Source: Methanobacteriota archaeon
Lineage (GTDB): Archaea; Thermoplasmatota; Thermoplasmata; Methanomassiliicoccales; Methanomassiliicoccaceae
Reading direction: 5' to 3'
DNA: 34,712 bases
Assembly: GCA_012518185.1 (NCBI GenBank)
Contig: JAAYTA010000061.1
Coordinates: 1 to 34,712 of the forward strand
Shown here: piece by piece, positions 7,908 through 16,128 of the stretch
Layout: each line of letters opens with the position of its first letter
Numbering within the stretch: the first letter of the stretch is position 1
Notes under the pieces: model-generated
Databases searched by the model: none
What the model was told of the DNA's origin: nothing
The model's input: only the letters and a program-made list of their open reading frames with translations
Made by a program: the position numbers and the translations under genes

Positions 7908-10841
7908 TTATTCGAATCGGAGTACTTCAGCAGGTGAAACTCTACTAGCTCCTCTAGCTGCAGGAATAACAGTAACTAATGTAGCAAGTAGGGCTATTGC
8001 ATCCACGAGCAAGATAGGTTTCCAGGCTATCATGAAATCTATTCCCATGGCGCTGAAGCCGCCATCCCAAAGTAAATAACCAGTAATTATTCCAAGAGTG
8101 GTTCCTATAAAAACACCAAGTACTGCAACGAATGATGATTCCAATGTAAAGTTTGTCACAATCATTCGCTTGGTATACCCTATGGCACGCATCATACCTA
8201 TTTCGATTCGACGCTCGTGTATAGAGCGCATGGTAATTATCCCTAATCCAGTAATGCCAATTATCAATCCCATTGCTAAGAATGCTTTTATGAGATCAAA
8301 TATCCCATTGACTTGTGACACGGCTTCCTTGGCTATGGCACTTATGGGTATTGTGATCAACTGTTGAGGTAAAAACCGATTCTGTAATAGGACTGAATAT
8401 TTCTCAACATCAGTATCATCTACTAATTTAATCATGAATAGATTAGATCCATCTGCCTCTGTTGATGATTTGACTAATTCCTTACTCATGTAGGCTCCGC
8501 TGAATGCACTTTGCTCCATGAATGCCGCTACTGTAAGTGCATGTGATCCGCCGGTAGAATTATTCATGATAATTTGATCCCCGATGGCGACTCCATGGAA
8601 TGGACCTACGTTGATCGATATACCCGTTCCAGACATCTCATTAGAATTGGCTGAACCGTCTAAGATAACTAGCGTAGGGTCCTGTTGCACAGCTAACCAT
8701 ACATCCTTTTCATTGGAATATTTAGTATGGTTCCAATTAGCCAGAGGATAATGTCCTCGCTCATAGAGAGATGATTCTATTCCTATTGCATTATAATAGA
8801 CTTCTTTCGATGCCTCATCATTATCAGTTAACGGTGAGAAAGTAAACGTTGAGTATCCCATGGTAAGTTGGATTATATCTTCAATATTGGTAGAGTCAAT
8901 TATGCCGCCAGCAGTTTCGATCTCGTTCCTCATATCTATTGGCGCAGAGGAGATGGCAATTATGTCAAAACCTCCGGACGTCTCCTCCAACATTTTAGGT
9001 ATACCTACGCCAAGCATACCAGACATCATCGATAGAGTAGTGATAGTGAAGATCACGAGACCGAAGATAAACATACTCATAGCAGTGCGTCCTCTGACTC
9101 GTTGGGGATATGATAAGGCAGTTTTGAAGACGGCTTTATATCCATTTTTCACTCGGAGTAGTCGTGTCAAGACAGCTGCAATAAGATCTGAATTGAACAT
9201 GACTACCATGGATAATGCAGTGACCATGAAAACGCCCGCGATTACGAACATTTCTAAATTACCGTCGTAGGGAAATATCTCCACCCCAGGCATCCATAGT
9301 AATAGCGTAGTGAGACCTGCCACAGTCCAAGCAATACGATCGCCGACAAATCTTCTAATGATCAGGCCCATGGATATTGTTGCTATTGATAGACCGCCAA
9401 GGGCTGGACCCAGTGATTCAGCTGATACACCAACGAACATTACAAGAACGCCGAATAAAAGAGACAATAATCCAAGAAGCAGGGCCTTCTTGTCATTACG
9501 AGGTCGAATTGGTTCAGGGATATTGCGTATTGCTCTAACAATGTTCATGTTAGAAATGCGGCGAGTTACTCCATATATAGTCACTATTGTGAGCAGGAAT
9601 CCTGCTAGATATGCAAGCAATATCGAGGTAGTAGTGAATGTGAAATATTTTGAAATATCAAAAGTGCCAAGGTCCATGACCATGCCAACTGCATTAATTA
9701 ATCCATAAGCTAGCAAGAGACCTACAAAAGTACCAATGGCAGCAGTGACTAAAGCATAAATGAAGCCTTCGTAGATGAACAGCTTTCTCAAATGGCTGCG
9801 CTGCATTCCAACTGCACGAGATATGCCCATCTCGCTTTTACGTTCTTCACCTAACATTGTGAATATATTGATTATCAGGACAATTCCTGCAATAATAGAG
9901 AAGGAGCCAAAAACGAAGAATAAGGAGGTGAACATTGAAACACCCTCCCTTCCGTCTTCAATTATTTGAGCACGATCACCAGATATCTCTAATTTGAGCG
10001 CTGCATAACTGGGAGATTCAATTATCGACTCGATTGTATTTCGAAGTGGACCTGGATCATTTCTTCCATCATTAGTTAATGCAACTGCCAAGTAATTGAC
10101 TAAGTCTTGATCTCCAATTAATTGCTGCGCGTCATCCATATCGAGGTAAATATTCCGGCCACCTGTAAGACCGCCTAGTGCATGATTAGCTACTACAGCC
10201 TCAACTATTAGTTCCAACCTCACTTCTTCGTAATTCAAGATCTTATTCAGAGTGATTATGTCCCCGACTTCAATATCTAATACATGAGCGAGTTTTTCAT
10301 TCACATATACATGGCCAGCAGATGGTAGGTTTTCGATACTTATGCCGCTGTGCGATTTAAATCCACCAAGATTTTTTACTGCATCATCAGATAAGCCAAA
10401 TATTGAGGGATCTGGAATACCAAGTTCAGATCGTTTATTAGTGATTCCTGAAGATGTTCTGAGGAACCAATCTGCCGACTGAATTCCATGGATTCCACGT
10501 ATATCTTCCGAAATAGATTCTACTTCAGAAATGCTATAGAGGCCGTTATTCTCACCGGAGCCTTTGATAAAGAAATCAGATTCCCCATAGGTCTCAGTAA
10601 TCTCACCAACAATCATGTTGTCAAAGGTATCGCTAACTACTAAGGTGGCAGATATTATTGCGGTCCCGACCATTAATCCGGCCAATACTAACGCAGTAGT
10701 CCCTGGTCGGCGTATTACATTTCGGATAGATATGTTGAATAAGATGCGATTCCTAATAGCATCTATTAGAACGAATAATATCGTTAGTAAAAGGATAATT
10801 GCTGGTGCAAATATTGAAGGTAATAATGTAAGTAATACCAC
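7908..10841 (-). CDS. FtsX/MacB-type ABC transporter permease
   Basis: A 977-residue integral membrane protein with two FtsX-like cores. After a hydrophobic N-terminus and NISIRNVIRRPGTTALVLAG, a first extracytoplasmic domain (about 75-305) precedes core one (about 310-430, with EERKSEMGISRAVGMQRSHL). Central helices lead to a second extracytoplasmic domain (about 610-850) and core two (about 860-977, with HERRIEIGMMRAIGY and PAARGASRVSPAEVLRFE at the end). This is the layout of LolCE/MacB-like exporters that act on lipoproteins, peptides or envelope material rather than importing solutes. Its ATPase lies just upstream. The first usual start codon is GTG at 10841, but the frame stays open back to the ATPase stop at 10904, and a GAGGTGAT ribosome site sits before a CTG at 10892; the true start may be that CTG. 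Substrate unknown. Confidence 0.9.
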   Translation of the reverse strand: MVLLTLLPSIFAPAIILLLTILFVLIDAIRNRILFNISIRNVIRRPGTTALVLAGLMVGTAIISATLVVSDTFDNMIVGEITETYGESDFFIKGSGENNGLYSISEVESISEDIRGIHGIQSADWFLRTSSGITNKRSELGIPDPSIFGLSDDAVKNLGGFKSHSGISIENLPSAGHVYVNEKLAHVLDIEVGDIITLNKILNYEEVRLELIVEAVVANHALGGLTGGRNIYLDMDDAQQLIGDQDLVNYLAVALTNDGRNDPGPLRNTIESIIESPSYAALKLEISGDRAQIIEDGREGVSMFTSLFFVFGSFSIIAGIVLIINIFTMLGEERKSEMGISRAVGMQRSHLRKLFIYEGFIYALVTAAIGTFVGLLLAYGLINAVGMVMDLGTFDISKYFTFTTTSILLAYLAGFLLTIVTIYGVTRRISNMNIVRAIRNIPEPIRPRNDKKALLLGLLSLLFGVLVMFVGVSAESLGPALGGLSIATISMGLIIRRFVGDRIAWTVAGLTTLLLWMPGVEIFPYDGNLEMFVIAGVFMVTALSMVVMFNSDLIAAVLTRLLRVKNGYKAVFKTALSYPQRVRGRTAMSMFIFGLVIFTITTLSMMSGMLGVGIPKMLEETSGGFDIIAISSAPIDMRNEIETAGGIIDSTNIEDIIQLTMGYSTFTFSPLTDNDEASKEVYYNAIGIESSLYERGHYPLANWNHTKYSNEKDVWLAVQQDPTLVILDGSANSNEMSGTGISINVGPFHGVAIGDQIIMNNSTGGSHALTVAAFMEQSAFSGAYMSKELVKSSTEADGSNLFMIKLVDDTDVEKYSVLLQNRFLPQQLITIPISAIAKEAVSQVNGIFDLIKAFLAMGLIIGITGLGIITMRSIHERRIEIGMMRAIGYTKRMIVTNFTLESSFVAVLGVFIGTTLGIITGYLLWDGGFSAMGIDFMIAWKPILLVDAIALLATLVTVIPAARGASRVSPAEVLRFE

Positions 10842-10901
10842 TAATGAAATTATGTAACAAGCTATGAAGGCTACTGCTCTAAATCTATTCAGTAGATCAC
10901 C

Positions 10902-11615
10902 TCATAATTCATTTCCAGATGACATATCATTGGAATTATCAGACGAGTTGGCAATATTGCCATCCTGCATGTAGATTATACGATCACACTTAGCTCCTAC
11001 TTCTGGATCATGAGTCACGATGACGAATGTTTGTTTATTTTCATTATTCAATCGTCGCATTAGTGCAACGATTTCATCGGACGTTTTCTTATCTAGATCT
11101 CCAGTTGGCTCATCGGCCCACACAATAGCGGGAGCGTTTGCAAGTGCCCTAGCTATGGTAACTCTCTGCCTTTCACCACCGGATAGTGAGGCAGGTCGTT
11201 GCTGTGCACGATGTGATAAGCCGACGGCATCGAGCAATGATTGCGCTTTTTTTCTTGCATCTCCCGAAGGTGTTCCTGTAATGAGTAGCGGGAGCTCAAC
11301 ATTTTCTACTGCTGTAAGTACTGGGAGAAGATTATAGAATTGGAAGATGAAGCCCATGCGAGTTGCACGAAAATTCGTTTTCTTAGTATCACTCATCTGA
11401 GTGAGTTCTCTTCCTTCGATGCAGATCTTTCCCGAAGTAACATTGTCAATACCGCTCAAACAATTCAATAAAGTAGTCTTGCCGCATCCTGATGGCCCCA
11501 TAATGGCAACCATTTCTCCGGAACCAATTGTGAGATCAATGCCTCTAAGAGCTTCGACCGTTATTGTTCCAGTCTGGTAAACTTTAACCAAGTTCTCGCA
11601 TTTGATGATCGCCAT
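10902..11615 (-). CDS. ABC transporter ATP-binding protein (LolD/MacB family)
   Basis: The nucleotide-binding subunit that powers the FtsX-type permease encoded directly downstream. It shows Walker [10 protein letters not shown] (40-48), a Q-loop at Q92 in [10 protein letters not shown], signature LSGGERQR (144-151), Walker B AIVWADEP (163-170), a D-loop (TGDLD) and the switch histidine H202. Phe-rich [19 protein letters not shown] is typical of the LolD/MacB/FtsE group. The 237-residue length is normal. A TATA-like stretch (TTTTTATCTAA on the minus strand, about 11662-11672) lies about 50 bases before the ATG. ATPase and permease form a two-gene operon with no membrane-fusion or substrate-binding subunit nearby, as expected for a cell without an outer membrane. 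Confidence 0.95.
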   Translation of the reverse strand: MAIIKCENLVKVYQTGTITVEALRGIDLTIGSGEMVAIMGPSGCGKTTLLNCLSGIDNVTSGKICIEGRELTQMSDTKKTNFRATRMGFIFQFYNLLPVLTAVENVELPLLITGTPSGDARKKAQSLLDAVGLSHRAQQRPASLSGGERQRVTIARALANAPAIVWADEPTGDLDKKTSDEIVALMRRLNNENKQTFVIVTHDPEVGAKCDRIIYMQDGNIANSSDNSNDMSSGNEL

Positions 11616-11749
11616 AAATTATTCCAGCCAGATCAGACTCATACGGCTAACATAGAACTTAGATAAAAAGGCACCCGCATAAGTCGTTATATTGATTTGA
11701 TAAAGAAAAACAAGGAAGAAGTTTAGAAGAAGTTTGTAAAGAGAGGAGT

Positions 11750-12841
11750 TTACTTAGCACCCTTCATGCGGGTCGAATCGCCAACCGCCTCGCTCTCTTT
11801 GACTTCTTTGCCCATATCTTCTTCGAGTTTTTTAAGCTCAGCTTTTAACTCCTCGTGAGAAGGTAGCGGACCTAGGACATCATCAGGCGAGCCAACAGCC
11901 TCTTCTATGTCTCTCCGATCGGTCACATCTCGAGCAGGAGTTTGTCGTCCTACTCCCATATATTCAGACATTCCTTCTAAGACCTTTGTGACTTCAAATG
12001 GTAAAATCCATTTAGTACTCTCTGATTCACCAAGGCTCTGTATAGTTTGGAGAGATAATACTGTCAATGCCTTAGAATCTAGAGGCGCCGCTCCAACAGA
12101 TAATATGCGCAGCTTCTGAGCCTCTCCCTGTGTTTTCAGGATGATGGCGAGCCTCTCACCTTCTGCCTCAACTACTTTCGATTGTCTTGCACCTTCAGCT
12201 TGTAAAATGCGAGCCCTCTTACTACCTTCTGCGGATAATATAGCAGCACGCTTCTCTCCATCCGCTCGTAGGATTGCTGCCCTCCGTAGCCTCTCGGAAG
12301 ATGTTTGCTCTTCCATAGCTTGCTTGACTTTTGGAGCTGGATCAACCTCTCTTATCTCTACTGCTTCGGCCCTGACTCCCCACTTATCAGTAGCCTCATC
12401 AAGAGTATCTCTTAGGCGTAGATTGATTTTTTCACGAGAAGACAAAACATCATCTAATTCCATGTCGCCTATAATGGCACGTAAGGTAGTCTGTGCAAGA
12501 TATACAGTAGCGGAACGATAATTAGTCACCTCAAAATACGCCTTCTTCGGATCGATGACTTTTATGTAAATGATAGCATCAACATGTGTAGGAGAATTAT
12601 CCTTAGTAATTACTTCCTGACTGGGAACTTCTAATACTTGTGTCCTGAGATCAATCTTAGTCACTTCGCTTATCAATGGAGCTACATAATTGAACCCCGG
12701 ATTCAGAGTTCGTTTATACGTCCCTAGAAGAACATATATGGCTTGTTCATACGGCTTTACAATTCTAATCCCCGTGATAAGTATCGCTATAGCAGCGATT
12801 ATTACGAAGATTACCAGCGCAATCGTTATCGGCTCTACCAT
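11750..12841 (-). CDS. SPFH/stomatin-like membrane protein (paraslipin type)
   Basis: A 363-residue membrane-anchored scaffold of the stomatin/prohibitin superfamily. One N-terminal membrane segment (about 4-26) is followed by an SPFH domain (about 28-175) with NPGFNYVAPL and RTQVLEVPSQEVITKDN, and a long coiled coil (about 180-245) built from repeats such as ILRADGEKRA, ILSAEGSKRA and VVEAEGERLA. The C-terminus is charged and probably disordered. Such proteins form membrane rings or microdomains and often control membrane proteases. The upstream nfeD gene overlaps its start by one base (TAATG), the classic NfeD-SPFH pair, so translational coupling is expected. A T-rich run downstream (near 11700-11715, minus-strand sense) is a likely terminator. 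Confidence 0.95.
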   Translation of the reverse strand: MVEPITIALVIFVIIAAIAILITGIRIVKPYEQAIYVLLGTYKRTLNPGFNYVAPLISEVTKIDLRTQVLEVPSQEVITKDNSPTHVDAIIYIKVIDPKKAYFEVTNYRSATVYLAQTTLRAIIGDMELDDVLSSREKINLRLRDTLDEATDKWGVRAEAVEIREVDPAPKVKQAMEEQTSSERLRRAAILRADGEKRAAILSAEGSKRARILQAEGARQSKVVEAEGERLAIILKTQGEAQKLRILSVGAAPLDSKALTVLSLQTIQSLGESESTKWILPFEVTKVLEGMSEYMGVGRQTPARDVTDRRDIEEAVGSPDDVLGPLPSHEELKAELKKLEEDMGKEVKESEAVGDSTRMKGAK

Positions 12842-13359
12842 TATCTCAACTCTTGTCTACACTCGACGGGGATGAAGGCCTCGCCGATGTTCTTTACTCT
12901 AACATGGACTCCTTCGCTATGGATTACTTTAACTCGCGCTCCTACTGGTATTGCCTCATCAGAGGTAGCGCTCCAGACATCACTATCTATCTTCACTTTT
13001 CCCTTTAAATTACCAGGACATACCATAGTTACGACTACTCCTTCCTGACCAATTAGCGATGTAGCTACCGTAGTTGTAGGCGGCATTGGAGGAGAGAGTT
13101 TCTGATACATTTTCACAGTTATGAGCATTAATGGAACTATCAGTATGACTGCGATAATAGGTGACCACCAGCTAAGAAGTATATCTGGAGCGATCATGCC
13201 TATAGCGCCAAGCACTATAAGGACAGTCGCAGGAACCACCATAAATACTCCTGGAGAAAATATCTCAGCGATGAGCATGATGATACCTATAATGATCATT
13301 ATGAGCCCGAGCTCGGCACCGGTCATATTAAGCTTAACCACTAGAGACCATAAAAACAT
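12841..13359 (-). CDS. NfeD-family membrane protein
   Basis: A 172-residue NfeD protein of the short type: a cluster of three or four membrane segments (about 13-85) and a C-terminal OB-fold-like beta domain (about 95-170, with LIGQEGVVVTMVCPGNLKGKV and GARVKVIHSEGVHVRV). The ClpP-like serine protease part of long NfeD is absent. NfeD proteins work with stomatin-like partners in membrane organisation, and the SPFH gene is joined to its stop by a one-base overlap. The start could be the ATG at 13359 or an internal one at residue 12 (MTGAELGLIM), which would begin just before the first helix. A perfect 7-bp inverted repeat lies about 43 bases upstream. Confidence 0.93.
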   Translation of the reverse strand: MFLWSLVVKLNMTGAELGLIMIIIGIIMLIAEIFSPGVFMVVPATVLIVLGAIGMIAPDILLSWWSPIIAVILIVPLMLITVKMYQKLSPPMPPTTTVATSLIGQEGVVVTMVCPGNLKGKVKIDSDVWSATSDEAIPVGARVKVIHSEGVHVRVKNIGEAFIPVECRQELR

Positions 13360-13401
13360 ATGCTGATTTACTCAACCATATTAGATAGAGGAAATAGTTC
13401 G

Positions 13402-13419
13402 TTATCCTTTTTAGGATAA
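13402..13419. promoter_or_regulatory. perfect inverted repeat upstream of nfeD
   Basis: TTATCCT-TTTT-AGGATAA, a 7-bp perfect inverted repeat with a 4-base spacer, lies between the last zinc-ribbon gene and nfeD. It may be an operator for the nfeD-SPFH pair or an RNA hairpin between two parts of a longer transcript. Confidence 0.35.
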
Positions 13420-13451
13420 TGAATGCCCTGATTATAGAAGTCTCGAGCACA

Positions 13452-14045
13452 CTATACTACTAGATGTAATCCTGATGAGCCTGTTATGAATGGTAAATAA
13501 ATCATCTTGGCTTCATTTACCGTGAGAGAATATTCGAGATGCTGAAGTATTCCCGGATTTTCAGCCTCTAAGATCATTACGACAAAATCTGTCAACTCAA
13601 TGGCATCCTCTTGACTGATTATTGTAGGAATACGCTTCACTTCATCAAAGTCTTTCATAATCTCGTAACTGGGATTATTTATGGTCAAGTTTACTGTCCA
13701 ATATCGAAATGCATCTTTATCGATTTGTGATGCTGGCATGTAGATGTAGATTGAGCCATTCCTACCCCCATCCTCCAACTCCTTACCCATCTTAGAGAAG
13801 AAGCCTCCATCTACATCACCTGATGTTATGTGGAACTCAGATAATATCCTCCAGAAAGGAACATAAATACGATTCTCTTTTGGAGAATCTTCAGGGAATC
13901 CTGCAATCTCGTATGATATTTGATCTATCGTCGGAGGATTATATGTATGAATAGCTCTGCAAGTAGGGCAATAAAGCAATTCATCATATGATTCCATGCA
14001 GAGTGTTAGCTCACATTTAGGGCATTTAGCCTGCTGGATCTTCAT
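13452..14045 (-). CDS. zinc-ribbon protein, soluble (third of a tandem set)
   Basis: A 197-residue protein with an N-terminal zinc ribbon, C8-x2-C11 and C26-x2-C29, followed by an alpha/beta region that contains RIYVPFWRI, similar in style to the YPI-PFW stretch of its two upstream neighbours. Unlike them it has no membrane segments; the C-terminus (IYLPFITGSSGLHLVV) is only weakly hydrophobic. It overlaps the upstream gene by four bases (ATGA), which implies translational coupling. It may be a soluble, shortened relative that partners the membrane-bound ones. Function unknown. nfeD and SPFH follow 92 bases downstream. Confidence 0.75.
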   Translation of the reverse strand: MKIQQAKCPKCELTLCMESYDELLYCPTCRAIHTYNPPTIDQISYEIAGFPEDSPKENRIYVPFWRILSEFHITSGDVDGGFFSKMGKELEDGGRNGSIYIYMPASQIDKDAFRYWTVNLTINNPSYEIMKDFDEVKRIPTIISQEDAIELTDFVVMILEAENPGILQHLEYSLTVNEAKMIYLPFITGSSGLHLVV

Positions 14046-15040
14046 ACTATTACCTCTTCTGATGCATCATCTGGATCTATTTCAGATACAGACAAGCTTA
14101 GACGTTCTTTAAAATCTCCCTTGATGACCTCAGATCTATGTTGGAAGAACAAATATGTTATTCCCAATATTATCAATCCTAATATGACGCCTGCAATACC
14201 TACCTCTGATTGATATGATATGGAAGATATTATACCGCCAGCTGAAGTTAACCCTCCTGCTGATGTCCCAAGTGTCACTGCCAAACTTTGATATAATGGA
14301 TCTCGCGGCGCACGTCCACTGAGAACTTGTCCAGTGATGCCGTCTATAGTGACAAAGTATGCGTAATTTTGATAAGTGTAACGAACAATCCATATTGGAT
14401 AATATATCATGCTTTTTTTGTGAATTAGAGAATGTAGCTTTTCGAAAGTTATCTTCGATATATTTGTGCTAGCTCGGCTGCGCGATATGGCATCAGTCTT
14501 GGCATGCTCTATAGCTTCATATTCATCAACGATTAAATCTAATGAAGGTATCTGGCCTATATCTTCAAAATATAATTCACCATTGAAGTTTTGCAATGAT
14601 TGTATGCCCAAATCACTTGGATCGCAGGCCATCTCAGAGAAGTGAGTACCATCGAATATCATCTCCTCTCTGTATATTTTTTCTATGTGATTGTTTCCTT
14701 CAGAATCTGTAGCCTGAAATTCTTCATACCCACATATCCATCCAGCGGTTCGAGTTTCGATATGCCAGAAGGGTAAATGAATGGGATATGATTCTGTAAT
14801 GGTAGCGACACTCTTGAGATCTCTAGCTTTTAATCCCTTCTTCCACCAGTTCTGAACGATCTCTAAAGCACTATCTTTATCCAACTTGTTCTTGAAGGCA
14901 GCAGTATTGAATCCACCATCATTTTCAATGCAAAGAGTTGAGCCGCAATAGCGGCAATTTACTATTACTCCACTTTCACTAGAGAATATGTCGCCTCCGC
15001 AAGATGGACAATTCAGGCTTACTGCTAGCTGATTTTTCAT
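14042..15040 (-). CDS. zinc-ribbon protein with two C-terminal membrane segments (second of a tandem set)
   Basis: A 332-residue protein. The zinc ribbon is C11-x2-C14 and C29-x2-C32. A central region includes KARDLKS, SYPIHLPFWHIE and later MIYYPIWIVRYTYQNYAYFV, then APRDPLYQSLAV just before two hydrophobic segments (about 255-275 and 282-302) and a charged tail. The upstream 250-residue protein has matching blocks (KIRDLDA, YFPIYIF, FFPIWELEYRYQDKIY, PTRDPIRYMSLAI and two helices), so the two are paralogues by architecture and motif. The bulk of the protein is expected on the cytoplasmic side with a C-terminal membrane hairpin. Overlaps downstream by ATGA; only one base separates it from the gene upstream. 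Function unknown. Confidence 0.8.
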   Translation of the reverse strand: MKNQLAVSLNCPSCGGDIFSSESGVIVNCRYCGSTLCIENDGGFNTAAFKNKLDKDSALEIVQNWWKKGLKARDLKSVATITESYPIHLPFWHIETRTAGWICGYEEFQATDSEGNNHIEKIYREEMIFDGTHFSEMACDPSDLGIQSLQNFNGELYFEDIGQIPSLDLIVDEYEAIEHAKTDAISRSRASTNISKITFEKLHSLIHKKSMIYYPIWIVRYTYQNYAYFVTIDGITGQVLSGRAPRDPLYQSLAVTLGTSAGGLTSAGGIISSISYQSEVGIAGVILGLIILGITYLFFQHRSEVIKGDFKERLSLSVSEIDPDDASEEVIV

Positions 15041-15041
15041 A

Positions 15042-15794
15042 TTACGCCCTCCTTGTCATAATAAATGAAGTTGCGAAAATTGCTGCTATCGTTATAGCCA
15101 TTAGGGAGATTCCTGCGGCCATATTCATGGTAGTTAAGAATCCTTCAACAGTTAAGGCAATGAATCCTCCAATGGCTAAAGACATATATCGTATAGGATC
15201 ACGCGTTGGCAATTCTGATGTGAATACATCTGAAGAGTATGCATCTACTATCGCAGTATATATTTTATCTTGATATCTATATTCTAATTCCCAGATTGGG
15301 AAGAATGCTAAAGTTTGTTCTTTAGATTTTCCCGGCAAACTAGTTAGATAATAATTCATGGAAATATCTGGATGAATTATCTCTGCCTCATCAGAATCTA
15401 AATCATCGCCAAGAGATTTAGGATCAATTCCTAAAACATTCAGTTGCCGAGGGCCGTGAAGTATGGTTGATTTAGCAGGTTTGACTATTCGCTCTTCTTT
15501 ATCCCCAATATCTCGTTTGAATATATAGATAGGAAAATATTTTTTATTAGCTATGATGATGTCTGTCAGAGCATCTAAATCCCTGATCTTTGTCGAATTA
15601 TTAATCCATGCTCTAAATGCATCAGCTGCATCATTTTCAGATAACTCAAACGGTATGATTTGATAATAGATAGGTCCTGAGTGGTTGATGTAGATCTGTG
15701 ATGAACAATGAGCACATTTGATGAATTTAATCTCTGCATCGAGTTTTATTATCCCGGCACATTTGGGGCATTTAATATCTCGCATAATATTCAC
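15042..15794 (-). CDS. zinc-ribbon protein with two C-terminal membrane segments (first of a tandem set)
   Basis: A 250-residue protein: zinc ribbon C9-x2-C12 and C27-x2-C30, a central region with FFPIWELEYRYQDKIY and PTRDPIRYMSLAI, and two hydrophobic C-terminal segments (about 203-222 and 226-246) ending in RRA. It is the shorter paralogue of the next gene. The start may be GTG at 15794 or ATG at 15785. A strong TATA box (TTTAAATATA on the minus strand, 15821-15830) predicts transcription starting within a few bases of the GTG, so the mRNA is probably leaderless. This promoter likely drives all three zinc-ribbon genes and perhaps nfeD and SPFH. Function unknown. Confidence 0.8.
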   Translation of the reverse strand: MNIMRDIKCPKCAGIIKLDAEIKFIKCAHCSSQIYINHSGPIYYQIIPFELSENDAADAFRAWINNSTKIRDLDALTDIIIANKKYFPIYIFKRDIGDKEERIVKPAKSTILHGPRQLNVLGIDPKSLGDDLDSDEAEIIHPDISMNYYLTSLPGKSKEQTLAFFPIWELEYRYQDKIYTAIVDAYSSDVFTSELPTRDPIRYMSLAIGGFIALTVEGFLTTMNMAAGISLMAITIAAIFATSFIMTRRA

Positions 15795-15820
15795 ATATGA
15801 TAAATTTTATATTCAAAGTG

Positions 15821-15830
15821 TATATTTAAA
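15821..15830 (-). promoter_or_regulatory. TATA box of the zinc-ribbon operon
   Basis: TTTAAATATA on the minus strand is a close match to the archaeal TATA consensus. Its position 27-36 bases before GTG 15794 would make the transcript leaderless or nearly so. Confidence 0.6.
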
Positions 15831-16128
15831 TCCGTGAAGATCGACAGCCTTTTAAGATATGAAACATGATAATATCGTATTAATTATATCTATATTCACA
15901 TTTGTAGAAACTAGGTCTGAAATCTCACTATTTCTCTAGGACATCTTTTCGCCTATTCTTTGGTAAATACTAGTCGTTGTAATTTTCAACTATGTAATGA
16001 TGCGATTATTAAAAAACCATCGAAGTTAGATTTAAAATGGATAATTAGCAAAAGTAAGTTCTAGAACCATTGATTATGCGATATAACTGATGCTTATGCA
16101 ATGATAAGTATTAATCTAGACTCCTGCA
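15831..16128. other. AT-rich divergent intergenic region
   Basis: Lies between the leftward zinc-ribbon operon and the rightward GNAT gene. I see several TATA-like stretches (for example near 15883-15892 and 16026-16040) but no open frame, tRNA or clear repeat. It most likely holds the two divergent promoters. Confidence 0.5.

Noticed and set aside
13452-14045. The soluble zinc-ribbon gene as a truncated pseudogene of its membrane paralogues.
   Set aside because: The frame is intact, starts with a coupled ATGA overlap and ends normally; lack of membrane segments can be a real feature.
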